Origin: Deltaproteobacteria bacterium
GTDB lineage: Bacteria > Desulfobacterota_B > Binatia > UBA9968
Direction: 5' to 3'
Length of the DNA: 5,619 bases
Assembly (NCBI GenBank): GCA_030620935.1
Contig: JAUXIP010000161.1
Coordinates: 1 to 5,619, forward strand
The notes beneath the pieces are model-generated. The model made no database searches, was not told where the DNA came from, and saw only the letters and a list, made by a program, of their open reading frames with translations. Positions 1-4,934 of this stretch are shown here, piece by piece. Every line of letters begins with the position of its first letter. Position 1 is the first letter of the stretch. Position numbers and translations under genes: made by a program.

Positions 1-543
1 GGCCATGGTATCGGCCATCACCTCCAATGCGGCTTTTGCCGCTGCATACGCACCCATCCTTGGCAAAGGCTGTTGTGCCAGACGAGTACTGACGACAATG
101 ACTTTGCCGCTCTTTTTTTCTCTCATTCCTGGGACAAATGCCTGCGTGCAGTTATAAAATGCGGCAAGCTCCCGGCTTGTCGCCTCTTCCATTCCTTCCC
201 AGGAGATCTGGTGCAAGGGATTAATCTCGAAGGGAAAGAAAGCATTGTTGACGAGGATATCCACGGAACCGAACTTTTCTCCCACCGCCTTCTTCATCTC
301 CTCCACTCGATCCCTTTGCGTCACATCCGCTTGAAAGACCATCCCCTTCCCACACGCTTTTTCTACGTCCTGGAGGACCGCCAGCGCACGGTCACGATTC
401 TGATGGTAGTTGATGATAATCGTACCACCCCACTGGCCCATCCGCTTTGCCGCTGCTGCGCCGATCCCGCGGCTCGCCCCTGTAACGAGGATAACCTTGC
501 CTTCAAGGGTGCGGGATTTCTCAGTGAGATCGTTAGACGGCAA
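1..543 (-). CDS. SDR-family oxidoreductase (3-oxoacyl-ACP reductase-like), C-terminus cut by window edge
   Basis: Classical short-chain dehydrogenase/reductase, a cytosolic NAD(P)(H)-dependent ketone/alcohol oxidoreductase; the substrate cannot be read from sequence. The 181 residues present run from a TTG start. The cofactor motif TGASRGIG lies at residues 21-28, an acidic D73 at the end of the fourth strand, NNAF at 99-102 (usually NNAG), S152, and YAAAK at 166-170, so the Ser-Tyr-Lys triad is intact. The usual tetrad Asn (as in 'vNLxGvF' of FabG) appears to be replaced near residue 125, where the sequence reads SRELAAFYNCTQA with about three extra residues. The TTG start follows an in-frame TAG by one codon step and sits 7 nt after a GAGGAG ribosome site, so no upstream alternative is possible. 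The gene lies 35 nt downstream of the TenA/PqqC-like gene on the same strand and is probably co-transcribed. About 70 C-terminal residues are expected beyond the left edge. Confidence 0.92.
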   Translation of the reverse strand, partial: MPSNDLTEKSRTLEGKVILVTGASRGIGAAAAKRMGQWGGTIIINYHQNRDRALAVLQDVEKACGKGMVFQADVTQRDRVEEMKKAVGEKFGSVDILVNNAFFPFEINPLHQISWEGMEEATSRELAAFYNCTQAFVPGMREKKSGKVIVVSTRLAQQPLPRMGAYAAAKAALEVMADTMA

Positions 544-550
544 CTAAATT

Positions 551-556
551 CTCCTC
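551..556 (-). promoter_or_regulatory. Ribosome binding site fixing the TTG start of the SDR
   Basis: On the minus strand this reads GAGGAG, 7 nt before the TTG at 543-541. An in-frame TAG stop lies directly upstream of the TTG, and no ATG or GTG occurs before the conserved SDR cofactor motif, so this site decides the start. Confidence 0.75.
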
Positions 557-578
557 AAGAAACGTCAAGAACTCTCCT

Positions 579-1385
579 TCAAGACGGTTGACTATACAAT
601 CCCTCCTTGCGGACGAACTGATAGACCCCCTCAAAAAACCAAGCAAAGTAGGCTGTAGCCGTGCGCAGACAATATTCCAGACTAAAGCCGGGACGGGTCT
701 CGACTCGCCCGTCTTCGAGGATCTTCTGCAACACCAGCCAATCGAGCTCCCCGTGCGCCGGGACGCCGTCGGCATGAACTTCGAGATCGGCTTCCGCGTG
801 AACCGTGAAATAGACCACCTGCTCCTCCTTCATCTTGTAGGCGTTGCGCAGTGCGCCGCCGAAAAAGCGAGCCCAGTGGCCCACTCCCTCCTCAAGACAA
901 AAAGAGGCCCACCACTCCGCCATCGTCCCCTCGTAAAGGAGACCGCGATAGTACTCTAGAAAGGCGCGACATTCGGGAAGCATTCCATAGTCGATCATCT
1001 CTTCATCTTTGAGACCCAAGATCCTTCCCTGCTCCAAAACGATCTGGATGTGGCCCGGGGGCTTGGGATGGATCATCTCGTCGGCGACATGCGCGGCAAA
1101 AGGCCCCTGCAGCTCGGGATGGCGCTTAAAGAAAGGAAGGTGCCTCTGGTAGGCGCAACCGTGCAAATTGTTGATCTCCGCCACAAAGCCGTACCAGTTC
1201 TGCCAAAAGACACGGATCGCCTCCATCGGCAGTTTCCCTTCACCGAGGTCTCGGTGAAATCGCCCTTTTATGAGCCAGCGGTCCACTAGGCCCAACGTCA
1301 TATCTCTCAACTCCTGAACGACCGCTTGAGCTTCTTTCGGGCTCAGTTTTCGGCCAAAAAAATCATCATGCTTCGTCACTGCCAT
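579..1385 (-). CDS. TenA/PqqC-like haem-oxygenase-fold protein, probable non-haem di-iron oxidase/oxygenase
   Basis: 268 residues, mostly helical, resembling the 'iron-containing redox enzyme' / PqqC-like group of the haem-oxygenase-fold superfamily. Members of this fold include TenA (thiamine salvage), PqqC (cofactor-free oxidase) and di-iron enzymes such as CADD, UndA and SznF. Candidate metal ligands in the expected order are E103 (ADEM), H112 (PPGH) or H106, E165/E166 (CLEEGVGH), then H196, D200 and H204 in HAEADLEVH. The last group resembles the HxxxDxxH signature of the di-iron subgroup but has one extra residue, and a further H211 follows. These ligands argue for a metal enzyme rather than TenA. 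The substrate is unknown. Start: ATG with AAAGGAG 6 nt upstream. It is first in an operon with the downstream SDR (35-nt gap), which suggests one pathway. The family call is confident; the di-iron role is inferred. Confidence 0.85.
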   Translation of the reverse strand: MAVTKHDDFFGRKLSPKEAQAVVQELRDMTLGLVDRWLIKGRFHRDLGEGKLPMEAIRVFWQNWYGFVAEINNLHGCAYQRHLPFFKRHPELQGPFAAHVADEMIHPKPPGHIQIVLEQGRILGLKDEEMIDYGMLPECRAFLEYYRGLLYEGTMAEWWASFCLEEGVGHWARFFGGALRNAYKMKEEQVVYFTVHAEADLEVHADGVPAHGELDWLVLQKILEDGRVETRPGFSLEYCLRTATAYFAWFFEGVYQFVRKEGLYSQPS

Positions 1386-1391
1386 TTTTTT

Positions 1392-1398
1392 CTCCTTT
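1392..1398 (-). promoter_or_regulatory. Ribosome binding site of the haem-oxygenase-fold gene
   Basis: Minus strand reads AAAGGAG followed by six A residues and then ATG. This is a strong, well-spaced site that supports the start at 1385. Confidence 0.75.
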
Positions 1399-1419
1399 AA
1401 TTTACTGAAGGTCTGGATT

Positions 1420-1433
1420 ATTTAAGCTTAAAT
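1420..1433. promoter_or_regulatory. 14-bp perfect palindrome at the expected transcription start, possible operator
   Basis: The sequence ATTTAAGCTTAAAT is a perfect palindrome. It lies immediately downstream of the predicted -10 box (1437-1442), overlapping the expected transcription start near 1430. A dimeric repressor bound here would block initiation. It is AT-rich, so chance is possible; the position is what makes it a candidate operator. Confidence 0.4.
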
Positions 1434-1436
1434 CGT

Positions 1437-1465
1437 TGTATATTAGGCAGCCTCAAGCCTGTCAA
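1437..1465 (-). promoter_or_regulatory. Sigma70-type promoter for the haem-oxygenase-fold/SDR operon
   Basis: On the minus strand there is TTGACA (1465-1460, a perfect -35 match), a 17-nt spacer, and TATACA (1442-1437, four of six -10 positions). The predicted start, near 1430, gives a leader of about 45 nt containing the AAAGGAG ribosome site. Spacing and the perfect -35 make this the best promoter candidate in the window. Confidence 0.65.
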
Positions 1466-1477
1466 GGATATCTTATG

Positions 1478-1739
1478 CTAAGTGAAGTAAGCATCCCAAA
1501 TTAAGGGCCTCGGGGAGCGAGTCTTCGGGCCGAGGACAAGCAGCATCGAAGGCTTTACCCCAAAAAGTCCTTCGCTTCACTCAGTGTACTTTTTGGGGAC
1601 CCCGAAAGAGCGAAGCGAGTTTCGATGCTGCCCGAGGCGAGCAGGAGAGAGAGATGAGAAGGGAGAGTTCCCGCCGACGAGACATCTGGAGCGAAGGGGC
1701 AGGACAGTCCCCTCAATATGTGATGCATCCCTAAGTGAA
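1478..1739. mobile_element. MITE-like non-autonomous insertion (1487-1730) with flanking 9-bp direct repeats
   Basis: CTAAGTGAA occurs at 1478-1486 and again at 1731-1739, consistent with a 9-bp target-site duplication. Immediately inside, the first 21 bases (from 1487, starting GTAAGCATCCC) and the reverse complement of the last 21 (from 1730, starting GGATGCATCAC) match at 16 of 21 positions without gaps, that is, imperfect terminal inverted repeats. The 244-bp interior holds no convincing gene and contains a nested hairpin. Removing the element and one repeat leaves an ordinary gap of about 129 bp between the flanking genes. A 9-bp duplication occurs in several DDE transposon families; I cannot assign one, and no transposase is present in the window. 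It sits about 12 bp upstream of the -35 box of the downstream operon. Confidence 0.6.
1540..1631. repeat. Nested inverted repeat / large hairpin inside the MITE-like element
   Basis: An outer perfect 11-bp arm pair GCAGCATCGAA (1540-1550) and its complement (1621-1631) encloses an inner perfect 11-bp pair CCCCAAAAAGT (1558-1568) and ACTTTTTGGGG (1588-1598), with a 19-nt loop that itself contains CACTCAGTG. An 8-bp pair GCCTCGGG (1507-1514) with CCCGAGGC (1631-1638) extends the symmetry outward, and CCTCGG/CCGAGG (1508-1513 with 1530-1535) can form a competing local hairpin. It could fold as RNA or extruded DNA and may slow read-through from the cupin gene. Confidence 0.75.
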
Positions 1740-1767
1740 TGGCTAATTTTCAGATTCCTAGACCAGC

Positions 1768-2235
1768 CTACCTCATCTCTACCGGAATTGTGTCTTTCCC
1801 GTCGAAAGGTGGAGAGAAAGCGGCCAGGGCGACGGACGGTTGATCAAACGTGTTGACAAAATAATGGACTGTTCCGCGCGGGACGAAAAGCACGTCCCCC
1901 TTCGCGAGTTCCACTCGCTTCGTTCCTAACATGAGGTAACCTTCTCCCTGAAGTACAACGACGGTGAGATCGTGCTCCTTGTGGATGTGGGGCACCTCGC
2001 GGTCACGGATCTGGACCACATGGTGGCTCACCCCTTTTCCTTGGCCCAGCGTTGTTACCTTAATATTTCGGTCGGCGGGCAGTGGGTTGTCGGCCAGGAC
2101 CTTTTCCAGGTCGGACTCGGTGAGCTGATCTCCATATTGGAGATAAAAACGGGGGTAAGGAGTACAAGCTACGGCATGAATGAAAAGAATGCTCAGCAGA
2201 GCATTAAGATAAATCTTCGCGTGCTCTGAAGCCAT
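1768..2235 (-). CDS. Small cupin-domain protein with hydrophobic N-terminus, possibly a lipoprotein
   Basis: 155 residues containing one conserved cupin barrel, a metal-binding fold used by dioxygenases, isomerases and sensors. Motif 1 is at residues 83-99 (HIHKEHD...GEG), where H83 and H85 are present and the usual third-ligand Glu position is D89, flanked by E87 and H88. Motif 2 (113-128) fits G(X)5PXG(X)2H(X)3N exactly, supplying H124. Residues 8-24 form a hydrophobic stretch ending AVAC, with C24 in a weak lipobox (Ala rather than Leu at -3) and only one Lys before it, so export or membrane anchoring is possible but unproven. The start overlaps the end of the NUDIX gene by 32 nt, with GGAA about 8 nt upstream; no later ATG, GTG or TTG precedes the barrel. 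This implies co-transcription with the NUDIX gene. Catalytic role unknown. Confidence 0.85.
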   Translation of the reverse strand: MASEHAKIYLNALLSILFIHAVACTPYPRFYLQYGDQLTESDLEKVLADNPLPADRNIKVTTLGQGKGVSHHVVQIRDREVPHIHKEHDLTVVVLQGEGYLMLGTKRVELAKGDVLFVPRGTVHYFVNTFDQPSVALAAFSPPFDGKDTIPVEMR

Positions 2236-2782
2236 AGACTAATTCCAACAGTTGCTTGACGATTTTTGCCGTGGCCCCCCAGATGTCCCAGTGCTCGTAT
2301 TGGAAATGATAGATGGGTCCCCAATCCTTCGAAAAGTGCATGTCTACGGTCAGACAACGATGGTCCATGAGAGCCGCCACCGGAACTTCGAACACAGCCG
2401 TCGTTTCTTCCAAGTTTAATGCATAGGTGTACGGAAAGGGGATCAGACCGACGAAGGGAGTGATCATATAACTGAAGGCAGCGGGTATCGGATCCAGCTG
2501 ACCTACAACACGCACATCACGGGGATGGATTCCAATCTCCTCCTGGCTTTCGCGAAGCGCCGCCTCGAGCGGCCCTGGGTCCCTCGGATCAACACTGCCT
2601 CCGGGAAAGGCAACTTGTCCGCTGTGGTGACTAAGTGTCTCAGCCCTCTGTGTCAAGACCAGATAGTCGCCATCGCTCCTTTGCTGAATAGGTACGAGAA
2701 CGGCAGCCGGCCTGAAGTGATCCCCTGTCAAACTCCGCGGAGTCCGCTTACTAAGGATTTCGAAGTGTCCGGTTTCCAACAT
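2204..2782 (-). CDS. NUDIX hydrolase, CoA pyrophosphatase (NudL/YeaB-like)
   Basis: A cytosolic hydrolase expected to cleave CoA, acyl-CoA or oxidised CoA to 3',5'-ADP and (acyl-)phosphopantetheine. At 192 residues it has the length of E. coli NudL. The CoA-specific signature precedes the box as LTQRAETLSHHSGQVAFPGG (residues 43-62). The NUDIX helix follows with REsqEEIGI at 77-85, giving the metal-binding E81 and E82 and catalytic-loop E78. The upstream acid is D68, as is usual in this subfamily, instead of the canonical Glu. The C-terminal part (to about 175) carries the usual WGATAKIVKQLL segment. The ATG start has only a weak ribosome site (AAAAG directly before it), but no alternative in-frame start exists upstream. 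It is transcribed divergently from nth, and its 3' end overlaps the cupin gene by 32 nt. Confidence 0.93.
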   Translation of the reverse strand: MLETGHFEILSKRTPRSLTGDHFRPAAVLVPIQQRSDGDYLVLTQRAETLSHHSGQVAFPGGSVDPRDPGPLEAALRESQEEIGIHPRDVRVVGQLDPIPAAFSYMITPFVGLIPFPYTYALNLEETTAVFEVPVAALMDHRCLTVDMHFSKDWGPIYHFQYEHWDIWGATAKIVKQLLELVYGFRAREDLS

Positions 2783-2847
2783 CTTTTGGCTTAGTTTCGC
2801 CTTTTTTAAATCTGTGGTACGTAGAAAGACTTCCGATTCAAGTTACA

Positions 2848-2877
2848 TCGAACACGGGGATTAATCCCCGTGTTCGA
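2848..2877. repeat. 30-bp perfect loopless palindrome
   Basis: Every base from 2848 to 2862 is complementary to its partner from 2877 back to 2863 (arm TCGAACACGGGGATT). It has no loop, so it suits binding of a symmetric dimer or cruciform extrusion more than a classic terminator. It has no T tract. Confidence 0.85.
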
Positions 2878-2910
2878 CCAAAGGGGAGAGCTACCGCTTC
2901 TCCCCTTTGG
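2878..2910. repeat. 12-bp stem hairpin
   Basis: Arm CCAAAGGGGAGA (2878-2889) pairs perfectly with 2899-2910 around the 9-nt loop GCTACCGCT. It abuts the 30-bp palindrome with no gap. It is followed by AAAA on the plus strand, not T residues, so it is not a plus-strand intrinsic terminator. On the minus strand the stem is also not followed by a T tract. Confidence 0.8.
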
Positions 2911-2911
2911 A

Positions 2912-2952
2912 AAACCCCATCGGCTTTGTGCCCGCCTCAAGAGGCGGGGTTT
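2912..2952. repeat. GC-rich hairpin with a competing outer stem
   Basis: CCCGCCT (2931-2937) pairs with AGGCGGG (2942-2948) around a CAAG tetraloop. An alternative stem pairs AAACCCC (2912-2918) with GGGGTTT (2946-2952) and shares the G run with the first, so the two structures partly exclude each other. On the plus strand the inner stem is followed by GTTTACATT, a weak terminator-like tail in what would be the nth leader. Confidence 0.7.
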
Positions 2953-2992
2953 ACATTGAATCTACTGAATCAAGGTTGAAAAATCCAGGGCC

Positions 2993-3649
2993 GTGAAAGA
3001 TAGACAGATCCACTCAACCATCCGCATCCTGCGCCGGGAGGTCCCGAATTGGCAGACACCGATCGTCACTGTCGTGGCAAAGACCTCCCAGAGTCCCTTC
3101 CATGTTCTGATTTCCTGCATCTTGAGCCTTCGCACCCAGGACGCGACCACGGCCCAGGCCTCCCTGCGCCTGTTTCAGCTCGCCGACACACCGGAGAACA
3201 TGGCAAAGCTCTCGCCCAAGAAAATCGAAAAGGCGATCTTCCCGGTCGGCTTCTATCGGACTAAAGCAAAAACGATCCGTGATATCTGCCGCGTCCTGAT
3301 TGAAAAGTATTCCGGGAAGGTTCCTGATGAGATCGATGAACTTCTACTGCTCAACGGCGTGGGGCGGAAAACCGCCAACCTCGTTGTGACTTTGGGCTAC
3401 CGCAAGCCAGGGATTTGCGTCGATACCCACGTGCATAGGATCTCCAACCGCTGGGGATATATCCGTACCAAAAATCCCAAGGAGACCGAGTTCACTCTCA
3501 GGGAAAAACTGCCGAAGCAATACTGGCTCGAATACAACGATCTGCTGGTCACCTTCGGCCAGCATCTTTGCCGGCCAATCTCGCCGCTATGCAGTACATG
3601 TCCGATAGCGAAGTACTGTGACAGAGTCGGGGTTACCGTAAGCCGTTAA
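2993..3649 (+). CDS. nth: Endonuclease III (DNA glycosylase/AP lyase with 4Fe-4S cluster)
   Basis: Base-excision repair enzyme that removes oxidised pyrimidines and cuts the abasic site by beta-elimination. 218 residues, close to the usual 211. The helix-hairpin-helix is at about residues 115-140 (LLNGVGRKTANLVV) with catalytic Lys K126; the catalytic Asp is D144 in VDTHVHR; the cluster ligands C193, C200, C203 and C209 follow the exact C-x6-C-x2-C-x5-C spacing. The Lys in the hairpin identifies a bifunctional Nth rather than MutY. The start is GTG, since the frame upstream is closed by a TGA at 2966-2968 with no other start codon between. The nearest ribosome-like sequence (CAGGG) is only a few bases before the GTG, so initiation may be weak. 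It is first of a plus-strand pair; the LVIVD gene starts 7 nt after its stop. Confidence 0.95.
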   Translation: MKDRQIHSTIRILRREVPNWQTPIVTVVAKTSQSPFHVLISCILSLRTQDATTAQASLRLFQLADTPENMAKLSPKKIEKAIFPVGFYRTKAKTIRDICRVLIEKYSGKVPDEIDELLLLNGVGRKTANLVVTLGYRKPGICVDTHVHRISNRWGYIRTKNPKETEFTLREKLPKQYWLEYNDLLVTFGQHLCRPISPLCSTCPIAKYCDRVGVTVSR

Positions 3650-3656
3650 GAAGCCA

Positions 3657-4886
3657 ATGAAGCCGATCCCACAGCCCTACTTCGCTCACAACATGGAAGT
3701 CCTGGGCTACCACGATCTCGGCGGCAGACCAGCCTTCAAGCTGGCGATGCAGGAAGTCGCCGGCCGCTGGTATCTCTACATGGGCCATCTATGGCATCGG
3801 GGCTGGAGCATATTGGATGTTACGGATCCCGCCAGTCCCGAACTCGCCGCCTTTATCCCCGGACCGGAAAACACATGGACCATTCAGATCCAGGTCGCCG
3901 AGGGGAAAATGATCACTGCTCTGGAGCGCATCGCACCGGGCTGGGGCGGCCTGGAAGAAAAGGAATACTCCGAAGGTTTTCTCATCTGGGATGTCGCCCA
4001 ACCCACGAAACCCAAACAATTGGGACATTACCGCACTTGCAGCACCGGCACTCACCGAAACTTCTACGACGGCGGCTCGCTCGTCCATGCGGCAGCGGCT
4101 GCGCCGGGATTCGATAAAAAGATCTACCAGATCGTAGACATCTCGGACCCGACAAAACCGCGCGAGGTTTCCTGTTTCTGGCTGCCCGAGCAGGCCGAGG
4201 GCGCTCAGAAAACCGGAGCGCGCCTTTCGTGCCACGGCCCGCCGCACGTAGAGGGTCATCGAAGCTACCTGCCCTACGGCGATGGCGGAGGAGTCATCGT
4301 CGATATTTCCGATCTCAGCCGGCCGAGACTCGTGAGCCAGATTATTTTCCGCGGCATCTGCAGCCGCCAGGGAATTCATACCTTTCTTCCCTTGTCTAGG
4401 CGAAGACTGGCCTTAATCAACGACGAAGCGATTCAGGAAAACGGCAATGAGAATTTAAATTTGGCCGGGATAGTCGATATTCGAGATGAACAACAGCTTC
4501 GTTTGATCTCTCTCTTTCCGCAACCGATTCCTCCCCCGGAAACCGGCCTGTCGAACTTCTTCGATAAGGGCGGGCGATCCGGACCGCACAACCAACATCA
4601 TCCGAACCATCAAGCTTGCTTGGAGGACCGCGATGACATCGCCTACCTCACCTATTTCAACGCCGGGCTAAGAGTCTACGACATCCGCGATCCGCGCACC
4701 CCTAAAGAGATCGCCTACTTCATACCACCCGCTCCCACAGAGAGAATCGGCACCAAACCGAGCCGCCTGGTGGTGCAGACGGAAGATGTCCTGGTGGACC
4801 GGCGCGGGTGTATCTACATCAGCCAGAAGAACCAAGGGATCTATATACTTAACTTGAAAGAGATATGGCCTCACGCCCCGGTCTGA
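3657..4886 (+). CDS. LVIVD-repeat beta-propeller protein, histidine-rich
   Basis: 409 residues with recurring blade ends of the LVIVD type: GWSILDVTDPASPELAAF (about 49-66), GFLIWDVAQPTKPKQLGHY (107-125), IYQIVDISDPTKPREVSCFW (156-175), GVIVDISDLSRPRLVSQ (212-228), AGIVDIRDEQQLRLISLF (270-287), GLRVYDIRDPRTPKEIAYF (337-355) and GIYILNLKE (394-402). Six to seven blades are therefore expected. Many His sit between blades: H44, H47, H133, H144, H193, H197, H201, H241 and a cluster H311/H314/H315/H318 (GPHNQHHPNH). Such inward His are how related propellers (selenium-binding protein/methanethiol oxidase) hold metal, but identity with those is not shown. I see no signal peptide or membrane segment, so it is probably cytoplasmic, unlike most LVIVD proteins. 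It starts 7 nt after nth, with a weak AAGAAG site, so translation may be coupled. Function unknown. Confidence 0.88.
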   Translation: MKPIPQPYFAHNMEVLGYHDLGGRPAFKLAMQEVAGRWYLYMGHLWHRGWSILDVTDPASPELAAFIPGPENTWTIQIQVAEGKMITALERIAPGWGGLEEKEYSEGFLIWDVAQPTKPKQLGHYRTCSTGTHRNFYDGGSLVHAAAAAPGFDKKIYQIVDISDPTKPREVSCFWLPEQAEGAQKTGARLSCHGPPHVEGHRSYLPYGDGGGVIVDISDLSRPRLVSQIIFRGICSRQGIHTFLPLSRRRLALINDEAIQENGNENLNLAGIVDIRDEQQLRLISLFPQPIPPPETGLSNFFDKGGRSGPHNQHHPNHQACLEDRDDIAYLTYFNAGLRVYDIRDPRTPKEIAYFIPPAPTERIGTKPSRLVVQTEDVLVDRRGCIYISQKNQGIYILNLKEIWPHAPV

Positions 4887-4934
4887 CAAATCTTGAGTGA
4901 TGGCCGCCCGCTGCAGCGAAATGAGGCCCGTTCT

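Larger units (their letters stand above)
1386..1767. other. Gap of 382 bp without a gene, between the cupin and haem-oxygenase-fold genes
   Basis: This gap holds, right to left, a short tail after the cupin stop with no clear terminator, the MITE-like element, the promoter, the palindrome and the ribosome site of the next gene. A 90-codon reading frame on the plus strand (1584-1856) crosses the element's right half and part of the cupin gene. It matches no known protein pattern and has no ribosome site. Confidence 0.7.
2783..2992. other. Divergent intergenic region between NUDIX and nth, dominated by three hairpins
   Basis: 210 bp with no gene. It must contain promoters for both directions, but I see no convincing -35/-10 pair on either strand. 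About half of it (2848-2948) is three back-to-back inverted repeats. Outside them are two copies of a 7-bp inverted pair, GATTCAA (2835-2841) and TTGAATC (2956-2962), and a 6-bp direct repeat TTACAT (2843-2848 and 2951-2956). Confidence 0.7.

Noticed and set aside
73..591. 172-codon open frame on the plus strand
   Set aside because: It lies opposite the SDR gene, whose motifs are clear on the minus strand; the translation has no recognisable domain.
1487..1730. CRISPR array or retron-like RNA
   Set aside because: The repeats are inverted rather than regularly spaced direct repeats, and no Cas or reverse transcriptase gene is near.
1584..1856. 90-codon open frame on the plus strand crossing the MITE-like element
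   Set aside because: No ribosome site, low-complexity Arg-rich translation, and it runs antisense into the cupin gene.
2843..2956. TTACAT direct repeats as a target duplication around the hairpin trio
   Set aside because: Only six bases, and the sequences just inside are not inverted repeats of each other, so an insertion is not supported as it is at 1478-1739.
2993..3649. MutY or another adenine glycosylase instead of Nth
   Set aside because: A Lys is present at the hairpin catalytic position (K126), and the MutY C-terminal domain is absent.
3789..4379. 196-codon open frame on the minus strand
   Set aside because: It is antisense to the LVIVD propeller gene, whose repeats are evident on the plus strand; it has no family pattern.
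4887..4934. Terminator between the convergent LVIVD and 110-residue genes
   Set aside because: The only symmetric sequence is a short CGCTGCAGCG (4909-4918) with no T tract; too weak to call.
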